Below are positions 26,469 through 34,934 of a DNA stretch of 64,000 bases, one piece after another. Under the pieces are notes generated by a model. That model saw only the letters and a list, made by a program, of their open reading frames with translations, did no database searches and was not told where the DNA came from. The translations under genes and the position numbers were made by a program. Position 1 is the first letter of the stretch; every line of letters begins with the position of its first letter. Source of the stretch: Mucilaginibacter sp. (lineage in GTDB: Bacteria; Bacteroidota; Bacteroidia; Sphingobacteriales; Sphingobacteriaceae); the NCBI GenBank assembly GCA_028288025.1, contig JAQBOM010000010.1, positions 1-64,000 on the forward strand, given 5' to 3'.

Positions 26469-27203
26469 CTATTCAAAATATAAGCTGAACATGATAGTAT
26501 GCAGCGATAATTTACTGATCGGGCTGGAGAAGGGATGGTTTTCGGGGAGCAGCACGTTGCCCATAGAATTTGACAGTTTTATTTCCGGCGAAAGCTTAAA
26601 AAATTCAAAATAAAAATCAAAACCCAAACCTACTTCGTACGACCCAAACCCGCTGACATTTTTAACCAGTTTATTTTGCAGGGATAGCGTAGCATCGCTA
26701 TTTAGTTTTGAGCCTATTGCTTCCGAATATTTTACACCCCCTATTATATAAGCCCGGAGATTCCCTATCCTGTCGGATTTTAATTTTAATAATAAGGGAA
26801 AGTCCACCGTAGTCGTTTGCACCTGTTTAATTACATCTTGCGATGGCGTTACATAGGTATAGCTAAGAGAGCGGTCGGCAAAAACCAGTGACGGTGTAAT
26901 ACGCGCCTCCAGGTGATCGGTTAAGCGGTAACGTGTAATAAACCCGATCACAAACCCTGTCGCCGGAGTTGAGCTGATGCTGTTTAACGAATCGGTTACC
27001 TTCTGGTTTGTGGCCGGATCAAAATACGGGTTACGCCAGTCCGGCTTTTTAACGATCTTAAAATTGCTGGAAATGTAGGAAAAAGTAAAGCCAAAGCTCA
27101 GGTCATTCTGGTCGGCGCCGCCGCCCCATGCAGGCACCTGCGCCAGCAAAAAATTGCTGCAGCCAAAAAAAAGAATAAGGGCCAGGTAGCAGGTTTTACT
27201 CAT
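26469..27203 (-). CDS. porT: Type IX secretion protein PorT/SprT
   Basis: The 244-aa protein has a signal peptide (about 1-21, ending LLAQ) and an outer-membrane beta-barrel of the OMP_b-brl_2 type. PorT/SprT is needed for type IX secretion and, in gliding species, motility. The call rests on length, barrel pattern (for example ATGFVIGFITRYRLTDHLEARITPSLVFADRSLSY, split here by strands) and the immediate ubiE neighbour, a conserved pair in this phylum. Its ATG overlaps the ubiE stop (ATGA), so translation is coupled. Confidence 0.85.
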   Translation of the reverse strand: MSKTCYLALILFFGCSNFLLAQVPAWGGGADQNDLSFGFTFSYISSNFKIVKKPDWRNPYFDPATNQKVTDSLNSISSTPATGFVIGFITRYRLTDHLEARITPSLVFADRSLSYTYVTPSQDVIKQVQTTTVDFPLLLKLKSDRIGNLRAYIIGGVKYSEAIGSKLNSDATLSLQNKLVKNVSGFGSYEVGLGFDFYFEFFKLSPEIKLSNSMGNVLLPENHPFSSPISKLSLHTIMFSLYFE

Positions 27204-27931
27204 TTAATGCCTGTATAAATTGAACAGATACCAAACGCAAGGGCGCGGCATTTGGTATTTTTAAACCCCGCTTTCTCCATCAGCGCTGTAAAAGTCTTCC
27301 CATCCGGAAACGCCGCTACCGACTCGGGCAGATAAGTGTATGCCCGCGCATCTTTTGAAAAAAGCTTCCCCACCGCGGGTGTGATATAATTAAAATAAAA
27401 CGTATACAATTGTTTAACCGGGAACGCCCGGGGCTTTGAAAATTCAAGCACAACCGCTTTACCGCCGGGCTTTAAAACCCGCTGGATATCTGCCAGGCCC
27501 GATTCCAGGTTCTCAAAATTCCGCACACCGTAGGCCACAGTTACCGCATCAAACTCGTTTGCTTCAAACGGAAGTTTTTCCGAGTCGCCCAGTTTTACTT
27601 CGAAACGGCCCGCAAGGTTGCGTTTATTGATCTTTTGCTGTGCAATATCAAGCATGCCCTGCGAAATATCAACACCTATGATTTTTTCGGGATTAAGTAT
27701 GGACAGTGCCTCAAAAGCAAAGTCCCCCGTGCCCGTTGCTACGTCCAGTATTAATTTTGGCTTATCGTTTTTCAGTTCGTTGATCGCTTTTTTGCGCCAG
27801 ATAATATCTATCCCCAGCGATAAAAAATGGTTCAGGAAATCGTATGTTTTTGAGATATTGTTGAACATATCAGCAACCTGTTGCTTTTTGGTGCCCTGCT
27901 GATCGTGGTACGGGGTTATCGTTTTAGCCAT
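27200..27931 (-). CDS. ubiE: Demethylmenaquinone / ubiquinone methyltransferase
   Basis: SAM-dependent C-methyltransferase of the last menaquinone step (MenG/UbiE). The 243-aa protein has the SAM-binding motif LDVATGTGDFAFE, then GVDISQGMLDIA, AYGVRNFENLESGL and LKPGGKAVVLEFS. Bacteroidota use menaquinone, so that is the expected substrate. It overlaps porT by 4 bp. A TATCTTTG promoter-like element lies just upstream of its start. Confidence 0.96.
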   Translation of the reverse strand: MAKTITPYHDQQGTKKQQVADMFNNISKTYDFLNHFLSLGIDIIWRKKAINELKNDKPKLILDVATGTGDFAFEALSILNPEKIIGVDISQGMLDIAQQKINKRNLAGRFEVKLGDSEKLPFEANEFDAVTVAYGVRNFENLESGLADIQRVLKPGGKAVVLEFSKPRAFPVKQLYTFYFNYITPAVGKLFSKDARAYTYLPESVAAFPDGKTFTALMEKAGFKNTKCRALAFGICSIYTGIK

Positions 27932-27936
27932 TCCTG

Positions 27937-27944
27937 CAAAGATA
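27937..27944 (-). promoter_or_regulatory. Candidate -7 element for ubiE-porT
   Basis: On the minus strand TATCTTTG (TAnnTTTG) ends 5 nt before the ubiE ATG at 27931. The dispersed palindrome at 27969-27986 sits just upstream of where the -33 element would be. No clear TTTG is present at -33. Confidence 0.4.
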
Positions 27945-27968
27945 GGATTATTTGATTTCGGAAGTTCG

Positions 27969-27986
27969 ACCCGATAGCTATCGGGT
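27969..27986. repeat. Perfect 18-bp palindrome, copy 2 (core CCCGATAGCTATCGGG)
   Basis: Second copy of the palindrome at 25569-25588, in the same relation to its leftward neighbour: 38 bp upstream of the ubiE start. About 34 bp including flanks is shared between the two copies. The rest of the spacer to 28181 is rich in TTCGGA words and has an inverted GTTGC/GCAAC pair near 28078-28100. Confidence 0.9.
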
Positions 27987-28181
27987 TCGGATTTATTTTA
28001 AATTCGGATTTTTTCGCCGTTGGTTGTTTTTTTAAGACGCTTAAGAAGGCTGCGCCGTTCGGATGTTCAATTTCGGGGTTGCTAGCGTTTGTATTGCAAC
28101 GCGATATTTTTTAATATATAATAGGATGTCTATATTTAACAACCTAATTATTAGACCATCTAAATCCGAAATACAAACCGT

Positions 28182-29552
28182 ATGAAAGAAAACCAAGAAC
28201 CATCACGCAGGGGCTTCCTGAAAAAACTAGGTACAGCCACAGCAGCAGCAGCAATAGGTACCAGTGTATTTGCTGCTGAAAGGCAAAGCAAGCCGTTTGA
28301 ATACCTCAAAAGGAGTTCCGCTATAAGCGCGAACAGCCAAATCAATATTGCCTTAATTGGCGCCGGGGGGCAAGGCTCGGAAGATACCAGCGTTGCGCTG
28401 AAAGTGCCGGGAGTAAAACTGGTAGCAGTATGTGATTTGTACGATGGCCGGTTAAATGATGCTAAAAAACGCTGGGGCGCGGATATTTATACCACCAAAA
28501 TTTATAAAGAAATACTGAACCGCAAAGATGTGGATGCCGTAATTGTTGGCACACCGGACTTCTGGCACCAGCAAATATCAATTGATGCCATGCGCGCAGG
28601 TAAGCATGTGTATTGCGAAAAACCGATGGTGCATTCCATCACCGAGGGCCCGGCCATCATCAAGGCGCAGCAGGAAACCGGTAAGATATTCCAGGTAGGC
28701 AGCCAGGGGGTATCATCGCTTGGTAATGAAAAAGCGCGTGAGCTGCTAAAAAGCGGGGCTATCGGCCAGTTGAATTACGCCGAGGGCTTTTGGGCGCGGC
28801 GCGGGCCGGTTGAGGTCTGGCAATATCCCATTCCGGCTGATGCTTCCCCGCAAACGGTCGATTGGGAAACATACGTGAGCAATACGCATAAGCGGCCATT
28901 TGACGAAAAGCGCTTCTTCAGGTGGCGCAATTATACCGATTATGGTACAGGTATGGCAGGCGACCTTTTTGTACACCTGTTTTCGAGCCTGCATTTTGTA
29001 ACCGGTTCGTACGGCCCCGAAAAGGTGTACGCCTCCGGCGGCCTGCGTTTCTGGAACGACGGCCGCGAGGTTCCCGATGTATTGTTAGGTACGTTTGATT
29101 ATGGTAAAAACGCCGCCCATCCGGCATTCAATCTTTCGCTGCGCTGCAATTTTGTTGACGGCACCAGCGGCACCACTTATTTAAGGCTGGTTGGCAGCGA
29201 AGGCGCTATGGATATTACCTGGGATAAAGTGGTGTTAAAAAGAAATAAGGTATTTCAATCGGAAGATCCTTTCTACCTTGAAAAGCTGCGCCAGGCTGGT
29301 GATACCAATCCCGAAAGGAAAAAAATGATGCCACCCGAAGAAATTTCGTTTGAAGCGGATAAAGGCTACCTGGGTGGGCCCTACGACCACATGAATAATT
29401 TTATTACCGCCATCAGGAACAACGGTAAAGTTACAGAGGACGCCACCTTTGGGTACCGCGCTGCAGCACCCGCACTGTTGTGCAATGATAGCTATTACCA
29501 AAATGTCCCCATGCACTGGGATCCTGAGAAAATGGTTTTGAAACGAGGTTAG
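28182..29552 (+). CDS. Gfo/Idh/MocA family oxidoreductase with Tat signal
   Basis: The 456-aa protein starts with a twin-arginine signal (RRGFLKKLGTATAAAAIG), so it is probably exported folded with its NAD(P) cofactor. The Rossmann motif is ALIGAGGQGS and the sugar-dehydrogenase motif is HVYCEKPMVHS. A C-terminal Gfo/Idh domain continues to the end. Exported members of this family oxidise or rearrange sugars, for example 3-dehydrogenation of glycosides. The next gene encodes a DUF1080 protein, which supports a role in 3-keto-glycoside breakdown. The exact substrate is unknown. Confidence 0.9.
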   Translation: MKENQEPSRRGFLKKLGTATAAAAIGTSVFAAERQSKPFEYLKRSSAISANSQINIALIGAGGQGSEDTSVALKVPGVKLVAVCDLYDGRLNDAKKRWGADIYTTKIYKEILNRKDVDAVIVGTPDFWHQQISIDAMRAGKHVYCEKPMVHSITEGPAIIKAQQETGKIFQVGSQGVSSLGNEKARELLKSGAIGQLNYAEGFWARRGPVEVWQYPIPADASPQTVDWETYVSNTHKRPFDEKRFFRWRNYTDYGTGMAGDLFVHLFSSLHFVTGSYGPEKVYASGGLRFWNDGREVPDVLLGTFDYGKNAAHPAFNLSLRCNFVDGTSGTTYLRLVGSEGAMDITWDKVVLKRNKVFQSEDPFYLEKLRQAGDTNPERKKMMPPEEISFEADKGYLGGPYDHMNNFITAIRNNGKVTEDATFGYRAAAPALLCNDSYYQNVPMHWDPEKMVLKRG

Positions 29553-29580
29553 AGATCAGAGGTTGGAGATTAGAGGTTAG
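29545..29580. repeat. GGTTAGAGATCAGAGGTTGGAG-type words at a stop codon
   Basis: Left-type words GAGGTTAGAGATCAGAGG and TTGGAGATTAGAGGTTAG run across the stop codon of the oxidoreductase gene (29550-29552). They belong to the same family as 2117-2192 and 21150-21179. No matching right arm is seen in this 54-bp spacer. Confidence 0.6.
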
Positions 29581-29606
29581 AATTAATTGTTGTTAAACTA
29601 TATATT

Positions 29607-30332
29607 ATGAAAAGTTCTATAAAAAAAATCACAATACTATTTGCGGCAGGCTTAATTGGACTGCAATGTTTTGGTAAAATACCTCCTCGCCACAAACCGT
29701 TAAAAGTTGCGATCGGCGGTTGGGTTAGTCTTTTTGACGGTAAAAGCCTTAAAGGCTGGCATAGTTTTAATAAAAAAGGCGAGGTAAAAAACTGGACGAT
29801 CGTAGACGGTTCGCTTGTATGTTTGGGCGCTGCAGCCGATGCATCGGGAGGCGATATTGTGACTGATAAGCAGTATTCAAATTTTGAGCTCTCATGGAGC
29901 TGGAAAATTGAGCCGGGCAGCAACAGCGGCGTGATGTATCATGTGGTTGAATTGCCGAAATATCATACCACCTACGAAACCGGGCCGGAATACCAGATCA
30001 TTGATGATAACGGCTGGCCGGACAAACTTGAAGAATGGCAAAAAACCGGCTGCGATTATGCCATGCATCTGCCAAACAACCAAAAGAAGCTGATGCCTGT
30101 AGGCGAATGGAATACCAGCAAGATCGTTTTTAACCACGGCCATGTGGAAAACTGGCTGAACGGCAAAAAGATCCTTGAGTTTGAGGCCTGGACGCCCGAC
30201 TGGAACAAGAAAAAAGCCGAAGGCAAATGGAAAGATTACCCGGATTACGGCATGGCTAAAACCGGCCATGTCGCTTTGCAGGACCACGGGCATAAGGCGT
30301 ATTTTAAGAATATCAGGATAAGGGAATTGTAG
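29607..30332 (+). CDS. DUF1080 protein (3-keto-disaccharide hydrolase family)
   Basis: The 241-aa protein has an N-terminal signal segment (about 1-22). It is a single concanavalin-like DUF1080 domain with the motifs WVSLFDGKSLKGW, NSGVMYHV, GPEYQIIDD and GHVALQDHGHKAYFKNIRIREL. Members have been linked to hydrolysis or elimination of 3-keto-glycosides. It is 54 bp downstream of the Tat-exported oxidoreductase and likely acts with it in the periplasm. Confidence 0.9.
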   Translation: MKSSIKKITILFAAGLIGLQCFGKIPPRHKPLKVAIGGWVSLFDGKSLKGWHSFNKKGEVKNWTIVDGSLVCLGAAADASGGDIVTDKQYSNFELSWSWKIEPGSNSGVMYHVVELPKYHTTYETGPEYQIIDDNGWPDKLEEWQKTGCDYAMHLPNNQKKLMPVGEWNTSKIVFNHGHVENWLNGKKILEFEAWTPDWNKKKAEGKWKDYPDYGMAKTGHVALQDHGHKAYFKNIRIREL

Positions 30333-30418
30333 TTTGTCTGAACATGATTTGCAGGATTAAAAGATAACCATGATTAATCATGCAATTCTTAAATCCTGCA
30401 AATCATGGTTCAGACAAA
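30333..30418. terminator. Long inverted repeat between convergent DUF1080 and VOC genes
   Basis: Left arm 30333-30358 starts directly after the DUF1080 stop. Right arm 30392-30418 overlaps the stop and last four codons of the VOC gene. The arms pair over 26 positions with one bulged base. A perfect palindrome CATGATTAATCATG (30369-30382) sits in the loop. A bidirectional terminator or 3'-end stabiliser is likely. Confidence 0.8.
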
Positions 30419-30897
30419 GTAGCCAGCAGCCCTTCTACATCCAGCCTCCTGGTATACATTGTGAGTTCGCCATTTTCATCAAGCGGCCAAAGTTCACGGG
30501 GCCTGTCCCAATACAGCTCAACTCCGTTTTTATCCGGGTCGTCCAGGTAAATCGCTTCGGATACGCCATGGTCGGATGCACCGGTAATAGGGTATTTGGC
30601 ATCTATTAAACGCTGCAATATCGCAGCAAGGTCCTTACGTTCCGGGTATAAAATCGCGGTATGAAATAATCCCGCCGCATACTCCGGGGCTGGTGGCGCA
30701 CCTTTGCTTTGCCAGGTATTCAGGCCAATATGGTGATGGTACCCTCCTGCTGATATAAAAGCGGCCTGATCGCCGTACATCACCATTTTTTCGAAGCCCA
30801 GTAGTCCGCAATAAAAATCAATTGACCGCTCAAGGTCACTCACTTTTAAATGTACATGGCCTATGCGGGTTTGTGCGGGTATTTTATAGTCGCTCAT
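30403..30897 (-). CDS. VOC family protein (glyoxalase/extradiol dioxygenase fold)
   Basis: The 164-aa protein has one full vicinal-oxygen-chelate module pair: RIGHVHLKVSDLERSIDFYCGLLGF at the start and a second half with GLFHTAILYPERKDL and GVELYWDRPREL. Probable metal ligands are the His in HVHLK, the His in FHTAI and the Glu in VELYWD. It resembles CatE-like catechol dioxygenase relatives, but the reaction cannot be assigned. Its last four codons (LSEP) are part of an inverted repeat shared with the spacer. TAAATTTG at 30918-30925 (minus strand) is a candidate -7 element. Confidence 0.87.
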   Translation of the reverse strand: MSDYKIPAQTRIGHVHLKVSDLERSIDFYCGLLGFEKMVMYGDQAAFISAGGYHHHIGLNTWQSKGAPPAPEYAAGLFHTAILYPERKDLAAILQRLIDAKYPITGASDHGVSEAIYLDDPDKNGVELYWDRPRELWPLDENGELTMYTRRLDVEGLLATLSEP

Positions 30898-31062
30898 ATA
30901 ATAAATGTTTAAACATGCAAATTTAACGATATATAAGTTAAATAGTGTTATTGGCGTGTCAATATCCTCTCGAAAATTGTTAAGGTTTGTTAACGAATGT
31001 TAATGCAGTAGGCCCGGCAAAATTAATTATACATATTTGATTAACCGAACGCCTTATCCCGA

Positions 31063-33798
31063 ATGAATAAGATATTTCTCTTTTTTTTTCTATTAATATC
31101 AACTTTTAGCAGCTTAGCCCAAAACCGTCCAATTGCAATAATTAGAGGCAAAGTAATTGACTCCATCAGCAACAAAACACTTGAACTCGCAACGGTAGCT
31201 ATTTTAGATGTGAAGGACACTTCTTCGTCGCTAATATCCTATACGCTAAGCGATAAAACGGGCATGTTCACATTGCATAATATGCCCGTAGGAGTTCCTT
31301 TAAAAATACTTATCTCGTTTGTATCTTATCAACCTTATCGTAAAATATTTACAATAAAAAGGGGCGAAACCGTTGATTTGGGCATCATTCCTCTTAGCCA
31401 CAAACTATTAAACGAGGTAATTATAAAGGGAGAGCGGCCGCCGGTTGTTGTTCGAAAAGACACCATTGAATTTAACGCAGAAGCGTTTAAAACACGCCCC
31501 AACGCAGTGGTTGAGGACCTGCTTAAAAAGTTGCCCGGTATTGAAGTTGACAACCAGGGCAACATAATTTTTAACGGCAAAAGCGTTAAAAAAATCATGG
31601 TTGACGGCCATGAATTTTTTTCTAACGACCCACGCATCGCTTCAAGGAACCTGGATGCAGATATGATAGACAAGGTACAGGTATATGACGACCGGGAGAA
31701 TGACCCCAACCATATCGTACCGCAATCGCAGGTTAACAAAATCATCAATCTCAAATTCAAGAAGGCATTAAAGAAAAGCGTATTTGGCAAAGTATTCGGA
31801 GGGAGTGGCACAGAAGGGCGATATACTGCCGGGGGCTTAATTAACATGTTCAGGGACACTCTACAAATAAGCATGCTGGGCCAGGGGAACAACTTAAACA
31901 ATACCGGCTTTTCTTTCGACGACCTTTATTCGCAAGGGGGATTTAACCGCGGAGGCGCGGAGACGTTTTACAGGGGCGGCTTATCCTCTTTTGGTGGTTT
32001 TAGCAGCTCCGGTATTCAGAGGGTATTATCAAGCGGCATAAATGTTAATACTGATTACGGTAAGAGGCTGAAAATAAATCTATCTTATTATTATACGCGC
32101 GATCATAACGATTATAACAGCATTACCAACAAGCAGCAGTTTTTAAGTGATACTGATTTTACGACTAAATCAGCAAATTCGCGTATTCACAATGACAATA
32201 AACATAACCTGAGCGCGACCGTGAGGATCCAGCCCAATGATGCGACACAGATAATTTATAACCCGACATTCAGTTATACCGACAACCATTCGGTAAGTTC
32301 CGGAATGGTAAATAGCCTCAGCAACTTTATTCCTCAAATTGCCCTTACGAATAACACCGACAATAATATAAGCAACAATATGCAATTCGGGCAGTCATTC
32401 AGCTATAATCACCAATTCAAAAGGCAGGGTGAATCTATAAACATATCGCATAGTTTACGGGTAAACCCCGATAATGGAACGGATTATAACATCAGTGATC
32501 TTACCTCCTTTACTCCGGCATTGGCCTCTTACGATTTAAATCGTTTTAGCAAGACGATTAACCGCAATACAGATGCGAGTATGTCTGTAAGTTATCGCTA
32601 TCCTTTCAGCAAAAAGCTTACGGGCACGGTAGATGTAAGCGACGAATATAATCACCAGGTGAACAATACCATTACCTATGATTTTGATCCGTCAACCGGG
32701 TTATATGATTCCTTTTTACAAACGTTAAGCACCAATCTTACACGTAACCAGGCGATAAAAAGTATAAGCCCGGGCATCACTTATAATTTTAAAGAAGGTT
32801 ATCAATTGGTTACCTCCGTTAATACGGAGCTGTTGCAGGTTATAAACCGGTTTGACCGAAACGTTGCCGATATTAACCGGCATTTCATATATTTTTTACC
32901 CAGCGTTAATATAACGCTTAACAATATTTCGTTGGGCTATCAATACAGCTTTAACTTGCCCAACATTGGCGACTTGATACCATATACAGTCATTTTCAGC
33001 CCGTTATTCAGGGTTACAGGTAATCCCGATCTTAAGCCAACAACCCGCAATAATTTTAGCTTTGGCTACAATGCTTATAAAATGGAGAGCCAGGTAAGTA
33101 TATATACCGGCGCAAATGCATCATTTGAGGAAAACGGCATTTTCCGGCGGCGCACTATCGATGCAGTCGGCGCTGAAACAAGTACGCCAATAAACATGAA
33201 TGGCCGGTACAATTTCTCGTCGAACGGGCGCATAAGTAAAAGATTTAAGAAGCGTAATGATATAACCCTTAGCGAAGCAACGGGGTTATCAGTTGGCACC
33301 AGCCGCGGCTTTTTTGAAATAAACCGCCAGGACGGTTATCAGTATACATACAATTTTAACATTGACCAGCAATTTTCAATAAACTGGAAGGACATTATTG
33401 AACTGGCACAATCCTACCGGCTTAATACTTCAGTGGTAAATTATAAGGGTATAAATTATAATCACGTAAATAATACCACGCATGTTCTTGATACCCATTT
33501 TAACGTATTTTGGCCAAAACATATAAACATTGAAGGCACCTATACTTATACCTATAACCCGTTGGTAAGCCCCGGTTTTCAAAAAAGCGCCAATCTTGTA
33601 AATTTGAGCATAGCCCGGGCGCTGTTAAAAAAGGACCGGGCAGAAATCAAGCTATCGTGCTACGATATTTTAAACCAGAATATCAGCTCATTCAGGTATA
33701 TCAATGAAAATACAATTACTGATACACAGTCACAGGTATTAAGGAGGTATTTTCTTTTGACGCTGCAGTTTAAGTTTAATAAGTCATTAATCAAATAA
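31063..33798 (+). CDS. Outer-membrane beta-barrel, TonB-receptor-like (carboxypeptidase-regulatory N-terminus)
   Basis: The 911-aa protein has a signal peptide (about 1-19, ending SLAQ) and a carboxypeptidase-regulatory-like domain (about 25-110). A plug-like region follows (about 115-230, with VVVRKDTIEFNAEAF and VEDLLKKLPGIEVD), then a long barrel rich in alternating aromatic strands (OMP_b-brl_3 type). I see no SusD partner gene, so it is not a typical polysaccharide locus. The substrate is unknown. It stands alone between the VOC gene and yihA. Confidence 0.86.
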   Translation: MNKIFLFFFLLISTFSSLAQNRPIAIIRGKVIDSISNKTLELATVAILDVKDTSSSLISYTLSDKTGMFTLHNMPVGVPLKILISFVSYQPYRKIFTIKRGETVDLGIIPLSHKLLNEVIIKGERPPVVVRKDTIEFNAEAFKTRPNAVVEDLLKKLPGIEVDNQGNIIFNGKSVKKIMVDGHEFFSNDPRIASRNLDADMIDKVQVYDDRENDPNHIVPQSQVNKIINLKFKKALKKSVFGKVFGGSGTEGRYTAGGLINMFRDTLQISMLGQGNNLNNTGFSFDDLYSQGGFNRGGAETFYRGGLSSFGGFSSSGIQRVLSSGINVNTDYGKRLKINLSYYYTRDHNDYNSITNKQQFLSDTDFTTKSANSRIHNDNKHNLSATVRIQPNDATQIIYNPTFSYTDNHSVSSGMVNSLSNFIPQIALTNNTDNNISNNMQFGQSFSYNHQFKRQGESINISHSLRVNPDNGTDYNISDLTSFTPALASYDLNRFSKTINRNTDASMSVSYRYPFSKKLTGTVDVSDEYNHQVNNTITYDFDPSTGLYDSFLQTLSTNLTRNQAIKSISPGITYNFKEGYQLVTSVNTELLQVINRFDRNVADINRHFIYFLPSVNITLNNISLGYQYSFNLPNIGDLIPYTVIFSPLFRVTGNPDLKPTTRNNFSFGYNAYKMESQVSIYTGANASFEENGIFRRRTIDAVGAETSTPINMNGRYNFSSNGRISKRFKKRNDITLSEATGLSVGTSRGFFEINRQDGYQYTYNFNIDQQFSINWKDIIELAQSYRLNTSVVNYKGINYNHVNNTTHVLDTHFNVFWPKHINIEGTYTYTYNPLVSPGFQKSANLVNLSIARALLKKDRAEIKLSCYDILNQNISSFRYINENTITDTQSQVLRRYFLLTLQFKFNKSLIK

Positions 33799-33802
33799 GG
33801 TG

Positions 33803-33810
33803 TAACTTTG
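33803..33810 (+). promoter_or_regulatory. Candidate -7 element overlapping the yihA start region
   Basis: TAACTTTG fits TAnnTTTG and ends only 4 nt before the ATG at 33815. If it is a real promoter, the mRNA would start within or next to the first codon; otherwise transcription comes from further upstream. Confidence 0.35.
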
Positions 33811-33814
33811 AGCC

Positions 33815-34432
33815 ATGATCATCAAATCTGCCGAATTTCTTTGCAGCAACACCCAAATTTCAAAACTGCCGCCGCCGGTAATGCCCGAATACGCTTTTAT
33901 CGGGCGGTCGAATGTGGGCAAATCTTCGCTCATCAATATGCTAACGGGCAAAAAGGGACTGGCCAAAACTTCGCAAACGCCCGGCAAAACACAGCTTATA
34001 AATCATTTTTTAATTAACGATAGCTGGTATATTGTCGATTTGCCGGGATACGGGTATGCTCGTGCGTCCAAAAGCAAAAAAGCCGACTGGAGCAAGTTTA
34101 TACATACCTACCTGGATAAACGCGAAAGCCTGCAATGTGTGATGGTGTTGATTGACAGCCGCCTGGAGCCACAAAAGATCGACCTGGAGTTTTGCAACTG
34201 GCTGGGTGAAAAAGGCCTGTCATTTGTTATCGTTTTTACCAAAGCCGATAAGCAATCGGGGGTTAAAACCGATCAGCATGTGGCGCTGTTTAAAAAAATA
34301 TTGCTGGCTTCGTTTGACGAATTTCCTCCGTATTTTATCACTTCAGCCGAAACAAGGGTTGGCCATGATGAGCTTTTAAATTTTATAAGCGACGTAAATA
34401 AGAATTTTACCATACCGGAGTTTAAGTCCTGA
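33815..34432 (+). CDS. yihA: Ribosome biogenesis GTP-binding protein YihA/EngB (YsxC)
   Basis: GTPase needed for assembly of the large ribosomal subunit. The 205-aa protein has G1 GRSNVGKS (30-37), a G2 threonine in KTSQTPGKTQLIN, G3 DLPGYGYA and G4 TKADK. The start fits homologues (MIIKSAEFLCSNT). The stop codon lies inside word repeats (CTGAGTCGGTAGTCTTGAG). Confidence 0.96.
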   Translation: MIIKSAEFLCSNTQISKLPPPVMPEYAFIGRSNVGKSSLINMLTGKKGLAKTSQTPGKTQLINHFLINDSWYIVDLPGYGYARASKSKKADWSKFIHTYLDKRESLQCVMVLIDSRLEPQKIDLEFCNWLGEKGLSFVIVFTKADKQSGVKTDQHVALFKKILLASFDEFPPYFITSAETRVGHDELLNFISDVNKNFTIPEFKS

Positions 34433-34507
34433 GTCGGTAGTCTTGAGCCATAATAGTTTATTAAAAATTCATCTTCAAAATATAACTTTACCAAAAAAAC
34501 AAAACCT

Positions 34508-34927
34508 ATGAAACGTACGGCAAACGCCCATTGGAATGGCACCCTGAAAGAGGGAAAAGGAGAGATTAGTACACAAAGTACCACTTTAAACAATACACAA
34601 TTTTCGTTTAAAACCCGTTTTGAAAACGGTGTGGGTACAAACCCGGAAGAATTAATAGCCGCCGCGCATGCAGGATGCTTTACCATGGCCGTTGGCGCCG
34701 CGTTAACCCAGGCAGGCTTCACTCCCGGTGACCTGAATACCGAAGCTATCCTTGACCTTGATATGATCGCATTGAGCATTACCGGCATACATCTTGAATT
34801 AAAAGGTTCCACAATAAGCGGCGTATCGGAACAAAAATTCAAGGAAATTGCGGAGGGTGCAAAGGCTAATTGCATCGTCTCAAAAGCGTTAAGCGTACCT
34901 ATTACGTTGAACGTACAATATCAATAA
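34508..34927 (+). CDS. OsmC/Ohr family peroxiredoxin-like protein
   Basis: The 139-aa protein has the two conserved cysteine motifs of OsmC: AAHAGCFTMA and KANCIVSKAL. These reduce organic hydroperoxides through a disulfide. The N-terminal motif RTANAHWNGTLKEGKG and NPEELIAAAHAGC fit the OsmC rather than the Ohr branch. A near-match promoter word TAACTTTA lies about 20 bp upstream. It converges on the histidine kinase gene with only 7 bp between stops. Confidence 0.92.
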   Translation: MKRTANAHWNGTLKEGKGEISTQSTTLNNTQFSFKTRFENGVGTNPEELIAAAHAGCFTMAVGAALTQAGFTPGDLNTEAILDLDMIALSITGIHLELKGSTISGVSEQKFKEIAEGAKANCIVSKALSVPITLNVQYQ

Positions 34928-34934
34928 GGTAATT

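Noticed and set aside
31335-31901. 188-codon open frame on the - strand
   Set aside because: Antisense to the N-terminal part of the beta-barrel gene, which has signal peptide and known domains.
31063-33798. SusC of a polysaccharide utilisation locus
   Set aside because: No SusD gene, glycoside hydrolase set or sensor lies next to it.
34273-34875. 200-codon open frame on the - strand spanning the yihA end and the osmC-like gene
   Set aside because: It overlaps two well-supported genes on the opposite strand and shows no domain of its own.
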